64,000 bases of DNA, taken from Methanoculleus sp. (lineage in GTDB: Archaea > Halobacteriota > Methanomicrobia > Methanomicrobiales > Methanoculleaceae). The position numbers were made by a program, and so were the translations under genes. The notes under the pieces are model-generated. The model was not told the DNA's origin. It worked only from the letters and a program-made list of their open reading frames with translations, and did no database searches. The DNA lies in NCBI RefSeq assembly GCF_020696975.1, contig NZ_JAJGBK010000003.1, forward strand, positions 1 through 64,000, in the 5' to 3' direction. This document shows, in pieces, positions 19,963-28,642 of the stretch (position 1 is the stretch's first letter; every line of letters starts with the position of its first letter).

Positions 19963-21060
19963 ATGGTTAAGACCACCGTGTCCGTAATTAAAGCAGATAT
20001 AGGCAGTTTCCCGGGGCACTCCCGGACCCACCCGAAGATCCTTGAGGTGGCCGCCCAGAGACTCAAGGAAGCAGAAGGCAGCATCATCATCGACTCGCAT
20101 GTCACCCACTGCGGTGACGACCTCGAGTTGATCATGACGCACACCAGGGGCGAGGATAATGAAGAGATCCACAAACTGGCTTGGGATATCTTCATGGAGT
20201 GCGCCGGCATCGCCAAGGAGATGAAACTCTACGGCGCCGGCCAGGACCTGCTCGGAGATGCCTTCAGCGGCAACGTCAAGGGGATGGGACCCGGTGTTGC
20301 CGAGATGGAGTTTGAAGAGCGGGGTTCCGACCCGGTCCTGGTCTTCATGGCCGATAAGACCGAGCCCGGGGCGTGGAACTACTTCCTCTACAAGATCTTC
20401 GCCGACCCCTTCAGCACGTCCGGCCTCGTCATCGACCCCTCGATGCATGATGGATTCACCTTTGAGGTTCACGACGTCATAGAGAAGCGCAGGATCCTCT
20501 TCAACACACCCGAAGAGTCCTACAGCCTCCTTGCCTATATCGGAGCACCGAGCCGCTACGTGATCAAGTATGTCTGGAAGAGGGACGGCACGATTGCGGC
20601 ATCCACAAGCACCCAGCGGCTGAACCTGATGGCCGGTCGCTACGTCGGCAAGGACGACCCGGTCATGGTCGTCAGGGCACAGAGCGGGTTCCCATCGGTT
20701 GGCGAGGTCATCGATCCATTCAGGACACCCATCCTCGTTGCCGGCTGGATGCGCGGTTCGCACCACGGGCCGTTCATGCCGGTGGGCGTCTGCGATGCAA
20801 ACTGCACCGCGTTCGACGGACCGCCCCGGGTCATCTGTCTCGGGTTCCAGGTCAGCGACGGGAAACTGATCGGGCCTGCAGATATGTTCGACGACCCGGC
20901 GTTCAACCGCGTCCGCGAACAGTGCTGCGATCTCTCCAACGCGCTCAGGGCCCACGGACCGTTTGAACCGCACCGCCTCTCGCTCGAGGAGATGGAGTAT
21001 ACCACTCTCCCCGGCGTCGAGAAGCAGTTCAAGGACCGCTGGGAAGATCTCCCTGAGTAA
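19963..21060 (+). CDS. fbp: Fructose-1,6-bisphosphate aldolase/phosphatase
   Basis: A 365-residue archaeal bifunctional FBP aldolase/phosphatase, the committing enzyme of gluconeogenesis. It condenses dihydroxyacetone phosphate with glyceraldehyde 3-phosphate and then dephosphorylates the product. Diagnostic segments are VIKADIGSFPGHSRTHP at the N-terminus (metal-binding Asp and His), VTHCGDDLELIMTH, GAGQDLLGDAFSGN near residue 90, and MRGSHHGPFMPV near residue 265. Length matches the family. It is monocistronic, with a TATA element upstream and a T-run directly after the stop, and is consistent with autotrophic growth. Confidence 0.97.
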   Translation: MVKTTVSVIKADIGSFPGHSRTHPKILEVAAQRLKEAEGSIIIDSHVTHCGDDLELIMTHTRGEDNEEIHKLAWDIFMECAGIAKEMKLYGAGQDLLGDAFSGNVKGMGPGVAEMEFEERGSDPVLVFMADKTEPGAWNYFLYKIFADPFSTSGLVIDPSMHDGFTFEVHDVIEKRRILFNTPEESYSLLAYIGAPSRYVIKYVWKRDGTIAASTSTQRLNLMAGRYVGKDDPVMVVRAQSGFPSVGEVIDPFRTPILVAGWMRGSHHGPFMPVGVCDANCTAFDGPPRVICLGFQVSDGKLIGPADMFDDPAFNRVREQCCDLSNALRAHGPFEPHRLSLEEMEYTTLPGVEKQFKDRWEDLPE

Positions 21061-21063
21061 CCC

Positions 21064-21070
21064 TTTTTTT
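21064..21070 (+). terminator. T-run terminator after fbp
   Basis: Seven T residues begin three bases after the stop codon. This is a typical archaeal oligo-T termination signal without a needed hairpin. Confidence 0.55.
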
Positions 21071-21236
21071 GCTTGACCGGGCCGGCTCATGGCCCACACC
21101 GGGCGGTTGACCGATCATACGAGCCGCCGCTCCGGGTTTCAACCGCAGCTCCCGGATCTCCGATCGAGGGTGCCGGTTTTTAACCGGGAGTGATTGACGG
21201 AAAACTTAATGCGTGGGGATAACCATATAAGAACGG

Positions 21237-21473
21237 ATGGTTAACGGCATTGTACTCCCCGTAAAGAAGGTTTTTTCTCTCGTTGACTCTAAAATCGTCG
21301 TTGAGATCAAGGATGACGGCAGGAAACTCCAGGGCAGACTGGTGGCGGTGGATGAACACCTGAATCTGCATATGGACGAGACCACTGAGTATAACGGTGA
21401 CCAGAGAGGCCGCACACTGGGGACCGTCGTCATACGAGGTAATAATATCCTGACCATTGCACCCCTGCTCTGA
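21237..21473 (+). CDS. LSm/Sm-like archaeal RNA-binding protein
   Basis: A 78-residue Sm-fold protein that should form a ring and bind U-rich RNA. The Sm1 motif is KVFSLVDSKIVVEIKDDGRKLQGRL with DEHLNLHMDETTEY, and the Sm2 motif is GTVVIRGNNILTIAP. The gene stops 5 bp before a small winged-helix gene, suggesting co-transcription. Archaeal LSm proteins commonly sit beside RNA-metabolism genes; here the partner is a regulator. Confidence 0.9.
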   Translation: MVNGIVLPVKKVFSLVDSKIVVEIKDDGRKLQGRLVAVDEHLNLHMDETTEYNGDQRGRTLGTVVIRGNNILTIAPLL

Positions 21474-21478
21474 TAGCC

Positions 21479-21820
21479 ATGCCTGACCAGGAGGAAGAAG
21501 CACTCAAGGTGATCCAGTCCCATCGGCAGGGAGTCCTCCAGAGCGAGCTCTGGAAGTTACTTGACATCGATAGCAGAAAGTGCTCAAGAATCGTGAAGCG
21601 GCTGCTGGATGCCGGGCTGATCGAGCGTATCGAGTTCCGCAGCGACGGGATAAAGACCTATCTTCTGCGGGCGAAGAAGCGGGCAATCGACCCCTGCGTC
21701 ATCCTCGCAGGCGGGGAGATTCTCCCGTGTATCGGCTGCGATCAGGAATGCACCCCGGAAGATTGCGCACTCCTCCTAGACTGGATGTACCAGCTTGCTC
21801 TTGAAGAGTATCAGGAGTGA
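21479..21820 (+). CDS. Winged-helix regulator with C-terminal cysteine cluster
   Basis: A 113-residue protein. Residues 5-70 form a MarR/Lrp-like winged helix (VLQSELWKLLDIDSRKCSRI, then LDAGLIERIEF and the wing to KTYLL). The tail has CIGCDQECTPEDC, four cysteines able to hold a metal or Fe-S centre, or to act as a redox switch. It is probably a transcription regulator whose ligand is unknown. It sits 5 bp after the LSm gene, with a T-run terminator behind it. Confidence 0.85.
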   Translation: MPDQEEEALKVIQSHRQGVLQSELWKLLDIDSRKCSRIVKRLLDAGLIERIEFRSDGIKTYLLRAKKRAIDPCVILAGGEILPCIGCDQECTPEDCALLLDWMYQLALEEYQE

Positions 21821-21828
21821 GCGACCAC

Positions 21829-21835
21829 TTTTTTT
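21829..21835 (+). terminator. T-run terminator after the winged-helix gene
   Basis: Seven T residues eight bases after the stop codon end the LSm-HTH unit. Confidence 0.5.
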
Positions 21836-21990
21836 ATAGCGTATCTCCCGGAGACCGGAGGTGCCGGCAACCCTCTTCGTCGGGATGACGGAGATGCAAA
21901 CCCCGGATAACACCGCTAATCGGCATCCCCGGGCAGCCTATAAGGATATTTCCAGTTTCACTCCCCTTGAGCCGGATTCATTTCCGTAAA

Positions 21991-22001
21991 TACTATATAA
22001 T
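21991..22001 (+). promoter_or_regulatory. TATA box for the pilin-like gene
   Basis: TACTATATAAT is centred about 28 bp before ATG 22026, the distance expected for a leaderless transcript starting at the start codon. Confidence 0.6.
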
Positions 22002-22025
22002 CAGTAGCAAATCTCTCATCGAGGT

Positions 22026-22652
22026 ATGCCCGGCGAGCGTAGTTCATCATGGGGGAGAGAATCCCGGGATCACTTCCGGAAGGGATCCGCGTCCGGACGA
22101 ATTGTAAACCCGGCAACCCGCACCGGAGTGCCCGCAAGGCGGACCGCCGAGAGCGAATGCGCCCTCTCGGATACGCACGGGACGCTCCTGATGGTTGCCG
22201 TCACCATCATCCTCGCCGCTCTTGTCCTGCTGATGGTGCTCGCGATGATTCCGTCCTGGTCCTGGATGGAGCCTGCAGACCCGCCGATCGTCATCACCGA
22301 GATTGCACATACCAGTAAAGCGACCGGGGAGTTCACCCGCGCAAGCAGGATCGTCCTCCTCAACAACGGCAGTACGGCATACGAGAACGACGGCCTGAAG
22401 GCGATCTTCTACAAGAACGGCCAGAAAGTCTGCACCGTCCAGACGTTGAACGGCTACCGTCTCATCCCGTCGCACCATTACGGGGTAAAGACCCTCGGAG
22501 GGGAGGGGTGCCGCAACTCCCACTGGAACCCGGGTGAGGAGCTGGAACTGGACCTCACCGACCACACCTTCTACCCGGGTATACAGGTCACCGTTGAGAT
22601 CATGGAGAAACAGACCGGGAAGATAATCTCAAAGCACAGCATGCGGGCATGA
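22026..22652 (+). CDS. Archaeal type IV pilin-like membrane protein
   Basis: A 208-residue protein with a long polar N-terminus, then a single hydrophobic helix (HGTLLMVAVTIILAALVLLM) preceded by short polar residues, and an outer beta domain with two cysteines that could pair. This resembles archaeal pilins of the DUF1628/Pilin_N type, whose helix drives assembly after class III signal cleavage, but the N-terminus is unusually long. ATG 22026 fits a leaderless transcript because a TATA box is 28 bp upstream. The alternative is a later start close to the helix. Confidence 0.65.
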   Translation: MPGERSSSWGRESRDHFRKGSASGRIVNPATRTGVPARRTAESECALSDTHGTLLMVAVTIILAALVLLMVLAMIPSWSWMEPADPPIVITEIAHTSKATGEFTRASRIVLLNNGSTAYENDGLKAIFYKNGQKVCTVQTLNGYRLIPSHHYGVKTLGGEGCRNSHWNPGEELELDLTDHTFYPGIQVTVEIMEKQTGKIISKHSMRA

Positions 22653-22708
22653 GACGGACCGCCTGCAGGGACCAGATATTTGTATCAATGCATCGCAAAG
22701 GGACTCGT

Positions 22709-23155
22709 ATGTTTACGCTGATACTTGTGGCGGTCGACGGCTCGGAGATCAGCCGCAGGGCGCTCGAGGAGGCCCTGGCCATGGCCCGCGCCATGCAGGC
22801 CCCCGTGCATGCCGTACATGTTGTCCAGACCACGGTATACCCTGCACTCCCCCTCAGCGAACTCGAGCCTCCTGATGTAGCACGGCAGGCCGTCCTCGAC
22901 TCGCTCGAACGGGAGGGGGACGAGATCCTCGCCGATGCGGGACGGCAGGCAGCCGCCGCCGGTGTCCGGATAACCATCCACAAGCGCCGGGGACACCCGG
23001 GAGCGGAGATCACCGCTCTCGCCCGGGAGCTCGGCGCCGACCTGACGGTGATCGGGTCGCACGGCAGGGGCCGGTTCGATCGGTTCATCCTCGGGAGCGT
23101 CAGTTCTTACGTTGTCGATCACGCGGCGTCAACGGTCATGGTCGTCAGGGGCTGA
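22709..23155 (+). CDS. Universal stress protein UspA family
   Basis: A 148-residue single-domain Usp starting at ATG 22709 (MFTLILVAVDGSEISRRALEEA). It has the nucleotide-binding motif GSHGRGRFDRFILGSVSSYVV near the C-terminus, matching G-x2-G-x9-G-S, so it likely binds ATP. It functions in stress signalling; partner unknown. Its 3' end overlaps the convergent DUF99 gene by 27 bp, an arrangement that could produce antisense transcripts. Confidence 0.93.
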   Translation: MFTLILVAVDGSEISRRALEEALAMARAMQAPVHAVHVVQTTVYPALPLSELEPPDVARQAVLDSLEREGDEILADAGRQAAAAGVRITIHKRRGHPGAEITALARELGADLTVIGSHGRGRFDRFILGSVSSYVVDHAASTVMVVRG

Positions 23156-23722
23156 CCCGGCACATCCCGACGAACGGACGAGACCCCGGGCGACGAGCCG
23201 GGCCACCCGGACCGGCTCGGGCACCTTTCCTTCATGCGTGAAGTCGTTGCAGATCCGGGTAGCATCCTCAAGGGAGAGGCCGTAGGGGCGGATGAAGAGC
23301 GTGTATCCGGAATGCAGCCCGACCGGGATCCGGTCGCCGAGCCGCCGGTATGCCGCGAGCCTGGCCGTATCGCCCGGGAAGTGCCGGCGGATGTCATCCA
23401 GGAGTCCTTCCGACGCTTCGTAGGTGGTGATGATGACGGGAAGACCGGTCGCGTCCAGAACCGCCGCCGGGTCGATGATATTGTACCAGGCGATGACGCT
23501 CCCGCTGATCATCAGGAGGTTGAGGTCCCGGCGTGCAAGATCGGCAACGATCCGGATGATTGCATCGGTGGCGTCCGACCCCCCGACGGTCACCCGGGCA
23601 AAGGCCGCCCCGTCGATCCGGAGGTCCTTTCGCATGACGATGCCCGCAAGCGTGGACCGGTCCCGCCCCGAGTAACTCTCGGCGATACCGAGGACCCGGA
23701 GCCCCGATTTGGCTACGTGCAT
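23129..23722 (-). CDS. DUF99 (UPF0215) family endonuclease V-like protein
   Basis: A 197-residue archaeal DUF99 protein, a relative of endonuclease V with an RNase H-like fold. Typical segments are RVLGIAESYSGRDRSTLAGIVMRKD near the N-terminus and LMISGSVIAWYNIID in the centre, which supply acidic residues for catalysis, plus PVIITTYEASEGL. It is proposed to act on damaged DNA (deoxyuridine) or RNA, with physiological substrate unsettled. It is convergent with and overlaps usp. Confidence 0.88.
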   Translation of the reverse strand: MHVAKSGLRVLGIAESYSGRDRSTLAGIVMRKDLRIDGAAFARVTVGGSDATDAIIRIVADLARRDLNLLMISGSVIAWYNIIDPAAVLDATGLPVIITTYEASEGLLDDIRRHFPGDTARLAAYRRLGDRIPVGLHSGYTLFIRPYGLSLEDATRICNDFTHEGKVPEPVRVARLVARGLVRSSGCAGSAPDDHDR

Positions 23723-23761
23723 GCGAAGTCCTTATGATTCTCGGTAGGATATAGTATACCG

Positions 23762-24688
23762 ATGAACATCGAGTACGACGAGGTATGCATCTTCATCCCC
23801 ACGCTGAACGAGGCTCCGACGATCGGCAGACTGGTCGAGGGGTTCCGGGAACGCGGGTTTCGCCACATCCTCGTCATGGACGGGAACAGTACTGACGGAA
23901 CACCGGATATCGCGCGAGCAGCAGGCGCGGTTGTCCGGACACAGACCGGAAAAGGGAAGGGCAATGCCATCATCGAGGCCGTGGAGATCATCGATAAACC
24001 CTACGTGCTCATGCTTGACGGCGACGGAACCTACTCGCCGGACGACGCGGAACGGATGCTCGACCCGCTCGGCCGGGGATTCGATCACGTCATCGGCGAC
24101 CGCCTCGGCAACCCTGAGACGGGAGCGTTCACGGGATTGAACCTCCTCGGCAACCAGGTCCTCAACCTGATGTTCAAGATCGCGCACGGCAAGGACCTCC
24201 GTGATATCCTCTCCGGCTACCGCGCCTTCACCCTTAACTCGATCCGGCATATGACCCTCAAAGAGGCGGGGTTCGAGATCGAGACGGAGATGGCGGTCGA
24301 GGCGGTACGGAACGGGCAGCGGATCACGGTCGTCCCGGTCAGATACCTCGCAAGACCCGGCACCATGACCAAATTAAACCCGTTCCATGACGGTATCGGG
24401 ATATTCTCGACGATATACCGGCTCGCAAAGACGAATAATCCTATCTTTTACTTCGGGATCATCGGCCTTTTCATATCGCTTGCAGGAGGCGTCATCGGCA
24501 TCTACGTCGTCCTCGAATGGCTCAAGGATATCGAGCACCTGCCGCTCACCATCCTCACGGTTCTCCTGATCACCGTAGGTTTTCAGATCTTCATGTTCGG
24601 CGTGATCAGCGACATGCTGCTCGGGTTCCACCGCGAGACTATCCACCAGATCGAGCAGTTACAGAGTTCTCAGAAGCCGCCCCGATAG
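23762..24688 (+). CDS. GT2 glycosyltransferase with C-terminal membrane helices (dolichol-P-sugar synthase-like)
   Basis: A 308-residue family 2 glycosyltransferase. The GT-A domain (residues 1-215) shows CIFIPTLNEAPTIGRLV, LVMDGNSTDGT, and the metal-binding LMLDGDGTYSPDD, with SGYRAFT near residue 155. Two hydrophobic helices follow (about 225-250 and 260-285), as in archaeal dolichol-phosphate sugar synthases. It likely charges a lipid carrier for surface-protein glycosylation at the membrane. The gene ends inside the convergent aldolase gene (30-bp overlap). Confidence 0.9.
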   Translation: MNIEYDEVCIFIPTLNEAPTIGRLVEGFRERGFRHILVMDGNSTDGTPDIARAAGAVVRTQTGKGKGNAIIEAVEIIDKPYVLMLDGDGTYSPDDAERMLDPLGRGFDHVIGDRLGNPETGAFTGLNLLGNQVLNLMFKIAHGKDLRDILSGYRAFTLNSIRHMTLKEAGFEIETEMAVEAVRNGQRITVVPVRYLARPGTMTKLNPFHDGIGIFSTIYRLAKTNNPIFYFGIIGLFISLAGGVIGIYVVLEWLKDIEHLPLTILTVLLITVGFQIFMFGVISDMLLGFHRETIHQIEQLQSSQKPPR

Positions 24689-25204
24689 GAAGAGGATCCG
24701 GCAGGCGTACTCGGCGATCGATGTGTAGATGTACGCCTCATCAAGCGTTTTTCCGGCGGCAAACGTCCCGTGGCCCCGGACGATGACGATGTGGCCGTCC
24801 CGGAGCGCCCCGGAGACGTTCTCTGCGATCTCGTCGGTCCCCGGGCTCCCGGTGACGACCGGGATTGCCGGGCAGAGCATCCCCCCCTCGCTGTCGGCCG
24901 GCCGGATGATATCGGCATCGAGCGAGGCGGCAACGGCGTGAACCGGGTGGGCATGGACGATCGCGCAATGGGGCGTCTCCCGGTAGACCGCCCGGTGGAC
25001 CCGGTACTCGCTCGAGGCTTCACGCGGGGCGTCGCCTTTCTCCGGAACAAAGGCCGGCATCTCGCAGGTGTCGAGGTAGGCGCCGGTCCGGGTGATGTGA
25101 AAGCCGCCTTCCTCCGCCCGGACGCTCATGTTCCCGAAATTCGCTCCGACAAGCCCTTCGAGGAAGAGCCGCTTTCCGATCCGTTCAAACTCCTGATCGA
25201 GCAT
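24659..25204 (-). CDS. Class II aldolase/adducin (fuculose-1-phosphate aldolase-like)
   Basis: A 181-residue zinc-dependent class II aldolase; the real start is ATG 25204 (MLDQEFERIGKRLFLEG), where the family begins. Motifs: LVGANFGNMSVR for phosphate binding, VHAHPVHAVA supplying the two zinc histidines near residue 90, and VIVRGHGTFAAG with the third. In methanogens such enzymes act in aldol cleavage of sugar phosphates or in the pathway to aromatic or F420-lactate precursors; substrate cannot be chosen from sequence. Convergent with the GT2 gene. Confidence 0.85.
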   Translation of the reverse strand: MLDQEFERIGKRLFLEGLVGANFGNMSVRAEEGGFHITRTGAYLDTCEMPAFVPEKGDAPREASSEYRVHRAVYRETPHCAIVHAHPVHAVAASLDADIIRPADSEGGMLCPAIPVVTGSPGTDEIAENVSGALRDGHIVIVRGHGTFAAGKTLDEAYIYTSIAEYACRILFLSGRLLRTL

Positions 25205-25335
25205 GCTATGCACCAGACTGACGTTGTAGAATACATTGGTACGATAGGGATATGTGCATGCCTCTTTCGGCGCGGCGGGGCGCGTGGCGATACCCCCGGC
25301 CACCGGAGCCGGGCTCTCTTCCCGGGAAAAATGGC

Positions 25336-25986
25336 CTACACAAATTTCAGGCCGACGTCCCGCAGTTTGTTGAACCGCGCGATGTTGAGAAGGAGGGGCG
25401 TTACGCTCTCGACGAGGGATGCGGCGCGAAGCGGCCCCGCATCGTAGGCACGGAGGCTTGAGACACTGTTGACAAGTTCCATGACCGTTCGTTTTGCACC
25501 TTCGTCATCGCAGCAGACGGCAACCGAGTAGTCCAGCGCCTCGTCGAGCATCTGCCACCTGTTAGCGGCGACGTTGTTGAACGCGGCACAGACGACCGTG
25601 CCCGGAGGAAGCATCCCCCGGATCATCATCGCCGCCGAGCCCTCCGGGGGAGGGGCGTAGTAAAAATAAGTCGTTCGTTCGATCGGGTTGACAGGGCTGA
25701 TGACAATCTTCTCCTCAAACCCGGTCAGGGCCTTGAGGGTGGGGGCCACGTGCTTGAACGGTATCGCAAGGACAACGACGTCTGCCTCGTCGACCGCACG
25801 CTGGTTGGTGACGCCAAGCAGGCTGCACGCCAGATCGCGCTCCTCCAGAGAGGCCCTGCAGAGATCGCAGGTTGCGATCGCCTTTGTCTCCTCGCGCGAC
25901 CCCACGATCACATCGTAGTTCGGAGAGAGCCGGAGTGCCATGCCCTCTCCGATATCGCCGGTTCCGCCAACGATCCCGATCTTCAC
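25336..25986 (-). CDS. npdG: F420H2:NADP oxidoreductase (Fno)
   Basis: A 216-residue F420-dependent NADP reductase, which exchanges hydride between coenzyme F420 and NADP to supply NADPH for biosynthesis. The N-terminal Rossmann motif is GIVGGTGDIGEGMALRL, with IVGSREE at the NADP 2'-phosphate loop. VVVLAIPFKHV and VVCAAFNNVAANRW are family signatures. The gene overlaps the thioredoxin gene by 4 bp and is last in a secF-secD-trx-npdG unit, which links electron supply with the redox protein (inference). Confidence 0.95.
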   Translation of the reverse strand: MKIGIVGGTGDIGEGMALRLSPNYDVIVGSREETKAIATCDLCRASLEERDLACSLLGVTNQRAVDEADVVVLAIPFKHVAPTLKALTGFEEKIVISPVNPIERTTYFYYAPPPEGSAAMMIRGMLPPGTVVCAAFNNVAANRWQMLDEALDYSVAVCCDDEGAKRTVMELVNSVSSLRAYDAGPLRAASLVESVTPLLLNIARFNKLRDVGLKFV

Positions 25987-26285
25987 TGCTCTACCAGCGG
26001 GGTCAAGATGCTCTCAAGCCTGGCGAGGTCCTGGACACCCACGAGTTTCTGGACGAGGGCCCCGTCTTTCTCGATGACGAGCGTCGGTACGAACTGAATG
26101 TCATACTTCGCGGCATACTGCCGCGTCTGTTCTGAATCAATACCGACATCGATCTTCCTGATGTCCACCCGGTCGCCCATTTTTGCTTTGAGCTCGTCGA
26201 TGATCGGTGACTGCTGGTGGCACGGACCGCACCACTCGGCAAAGAAGTCCATTAAAACCGGTTTTCCCATAAGACTATACCCCAT
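25983..26285 (-). CDS. Thioredoxin-family protein
   Basis: A 100-residue single-domain thioredoxin with the CGPC active site (FFAEWCGPCHQQSP near residue 19) and cis-proline in FVPTLVIEKDG. It reduces protein disulfides. Two starts compete: ATG 26285, whose 5' side is a perfect inverted repeat, and ATG 26270 (MGKPVLMDFF), which has GGGG upstream and matches normal thioredoxin length. It sits between secD and npdG; npdG overlaps its stop, so an F420/NADP-linked redox role is plausible. Confidence 0.93.
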   Translation of the reverse strand: MGYSLMGKPVLMDFFAEWCGPCHQQSPIIDELKAKMGDRVDIRKIDVGIDSEQTRQYAAKYDIQFVPTLVIEKDGALVQKLVGVQDLARLESILTPLVEQ

Positions 26286-26302
26286 TCACACAGTGGTGTG
26301 AA
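26285..26302. promoter_or_regulatory. Inverted repeat at the thioredoxin start
   Basis: TTCACAC-AGTG-GTGTGAA is a perfect 7-bp inverted repeat with a 4-base loop, abutting the first possible thioredoxin ATG and 28 bp after the secD stop. It could be an operator for an internal promoter or an RNA hairpin separating the two messages. Confidence 0.4.
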
Positions 26303-26330
26303 CGGGGCAATAAATGTTGTTGTAGGGTTG

Positions 26331-27791
26331 TTATTTTGAGAGGATCGCCATGATAATCTTTCCGTACGCGGGCCTCGTGACCAGAATACCGATCAGGACA
26401 CCGAGTATGGTGATGATGGCAAAGCCTCTGAGGGTGGAAAGATCCATGAGCGCCAGAGGGAGCATGGCAATGAAGACCGTCGCCGCAGACGCGACAATGA
26501 TCCCGAGCGCCCGTCCGTAACGCTTCAGATAGAGGTTCGGCGACGGGACGCGCCCTTCGTGAAGAACCTCGTCCGTGATGATGACAAGCTGGTCGATGCC
26601 GGTACCCACCACCGCTATCAGGCCGGCGATGGTGGCGAGATCGAGCTGGACGATGAACCGGGAGATTCCGAGGAGGATGATGATCTCGGATAAGTTGATC
26701 GCAAGCATCGGGATCACGATCGAGGGCTCACGGTAACGGTAATAGACGACGACACCCACGGTGAGCAGCGCGAACAGCCCCGCAAGAGCGACCACCGTCT
26801 TGAACTGCTCGCCGAGCGCCGCCGGGACCGAACCGGACCCGACGATATCCACCTTCACCGGCAGAGCGCCGGCTCGCAGGTGGATCTGGAGGGTCATCGC
26901 ATCCTCAAGCCCGGCATCACCGGTCCCGGTGCTCGCCGAGAGCGAACTGACCGGGCCCGACCGGAGTTCTGTCGCAAGTCTCCCGTCGAGGGGAGCGCTG
27001 TAGACGGTCTCGTTGTCGAGGATCATCACCAGGTGATGGGCTCTCGGGTTGTCGACCGCTCCGGATTCGAGGGCGGCATTCCGGAAAGCCTGGGCCCCCG
27101 TCTCGGTGAGCGAGAACCCGACGCCCCATGCCTGGGTTTCAGGGTCCCTCTGCGGCACGCCGACACCGGCGATCTGGTCGCCGTAGAGGACATGCTCGGT
27201 CTCGTTTCCGGTGGTCTGGACCCGGATCTCGAAGAGACCCTGCTTGCCGACGATCTCCTGCGCCGTCGCCATATCGACGCCGGCGAGTTCTATCCGTACA
27301 TACTGCGGGTACTCGCTTCCCGTCGGGGTGAGGAGGTTGATCCGCGCATCCTGCATCCCGAGGGCGTTCACCTTGTCGTTCAGGATCCGTTTCACCTCGT
27401 CTGCGGTGAAGGATGATACGCCCTCCTGATAGGTGACGATCGAGGCGCCCGATGCCGCGAAGATCGGTTCAAGATCGGCGCGGGAGACGCTCTTTCGGAT
27501 CTCAAGGTGGTCCTCGTCGATCTGGATGACCTCCGCCTCGAGGCCTGTGCGCAGGTTCTCTACGAGGTCTCCGACCGAGCCGTCTGTCGAGTAGGTCACC
27601 ACCACAGACTGGAACTCCATCTGCAGCCATGAGCCGCCCTCAAGGTCGAGACCGAACTGGAGGTTCCCCTCAAGTCCCTTATCAGGGGTCGGGGGTGCGA
27701 GGTAGATGCCGACGAGGGAGCCGACGACGAGCAGGAGGAGCAGGGCGACCCGCCAGTCTTTTATGAGGTTCTTGATGGCTTCGCTGTTCAT
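26331..27791 (-). CDS. secD: Preprotein translocase subunit SecD
   Basis: A 486-residue SecD, the membrane partner of SecF that aids late protein export. One N-terminal helix is followed by a large outer P1 domain (about residues 40-300, with QFGLDLEGGSWLQME and LGMQDARINLLTP) and five C-terminal helices containing AALGEQF, VVGTGIDQLVIITDE and GFAIITILGVLIGILVTRPAYG, the RND-type signatures. The start overlaps the secF stop by 4 bp. Length fits the archaeal form. Confidence 0.96.
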   Translation of the reverse strand: MNSEAIKNLIKDWRVALLLLLVVGSLVGIYLAPPTPDKGLEGNLQFGLDLEGGSWLQMEFQSVVVTYSTDGSVGDLVENLRTGLEAEVIQIDEDHLEIRKSVSRADLEPIFAASGASIVTYQEGVSSFTADEVKRILNDKVNALGMQDARINLLTPTGSEYPQYVRIELAGVDMATAQEIVGKQGLFEIRVQTTGNETEHVLYGDQIAGVGVPQRDPETQAWGVGFSLTETGAQAFRNAALESGAVDNPRAHHLVMILDNETVYSAPLDGRLATELRSGPVSSLSASTGTGDAGLEDAMTLQIHLRAGALPVKVDIVGSGSVPAALGEQFKTVVALAGLFALLTVGVVVYYRYREPSIVIPMLAINLSEIIILLGISRFIVQLDLATIAGLIAVVGTGIDQLVIITDEVLHEGRVPSPNLYLKRYGRALGIIVASAATVFIAMLPLALMDLSTLRGFAIITILGVLIGILVTRPAYGKIIMAILSK

Positions 27792-28642
27792 CTCTTATTC
27801 CCCCGGAGAATGTATTCCTTCAAGATCCCGGCGTTCAGCATCCAGGTGTTCATCATGTCGACAAAGAGCCCGATGAGGAGGACGCTTGCGATCTCGCTGA
27901 TGATCTGGATCTGTCCCGCCGTCGAGACGACCCACATGGCGGCGATGGCCGCAAGCGTCGTGGTCGTCATGATGATTCCGGTTCTGAGGGCGCCGGAAAG
28001 TTTCTCGTCGAGTTTTCCCTTGCGCTTTAAGAGGCGCGTGGTTAAGAGGACGTTACTGTCCGCAGAGTAGCCGATCAACATCAGCAGGGCTGCCGTTGTC
28101 CCGAGGGAGAGCGGAATGCCGATGACCTGCATGGCCGCGGCGGTGATGGTGATATCGGAGACAGCCGCGAGGACGATGGCACCCGACGCTATCAGGTGCC
28201 GGTACACCAGGAAGATCACAATAGCCACTCCGATGAACGAGAAGATCAGCGCGAGGAAAGCCTGGCCCTGGAGCGTCTTTCCGAACGTCTCACCGATCTG
28301 GTCTACCTTCGCATCAGGGTAGTGTTCGTTGATGAGCGCAACGAGGCTCCGGTATTGGGTATCATCCATGGGGCCGAACTGGAGGTACTTTCCGTCGCCG
28401 ATACCCTCACCCACCGATAGCAGCGGATACCCGGCGAAGGTTGCCTCTATCGCCTCTCTGCTGTCGGAGGTAAACACCGTCACCGCCGTTCCTCCCACAA
28501 AGTCGATGCCCGGTGTTACGGGCAGGCCGGTGGTGAGCGTGGTGTAGCCAAGCACAACCACAGCAAGGAGGAGAAGAACGAGCGGCAGCGCTACCATCTG
28601 CCGCGGAGAGTATTTGTTGATTTCATATCTGGGAAATTCCAT
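27788..28642 (-). CDS. secF: Preprotein translocase subunit SecF
   Basis: A 284-residue SecF. The N-terminal helix precedes GIDFVGGTAVTVF in the P4 domain, and the RND-type membrane bundle carries ALIFSFIGVAIVIFL, TAALLMLIGYSADSNVLLTTRLLK and a final VLLIGLFVDMMNTW. The family is required for protein export across the membrane. In bacteria the order is usually secD then secF; here secF precedes secD, as in other archaea. It is first of a four-gene minus-strand unit with secD, thioredoxin and npdG. Confidence 0.95.
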   Translation of the reverse strand: MEFPRYEINKYSPRQMVALPLVLLLLAVVVLGYTTLTTGLPVTPGIDFVGGTAVTVFTSDSREAIEATFAGYPLLSVGEGIGDGKYLQFGPMDDTQYRSLVALINEHYPDAKVDQIGETFGKTLQGQAFLALIFSFIGVAIVIFLVYRHLIASGAIVLAAVSDITITAAAMQVIGIPLSLGTTAALLMLIGYSADSNVLLTTRLLKRKGKLDEKLSGALRTGIIMTTTTLAAIAAMWVVSTAGQIQIISEIASVLLIGLFVDMMNTWMLNAGILKEYILRGNKR

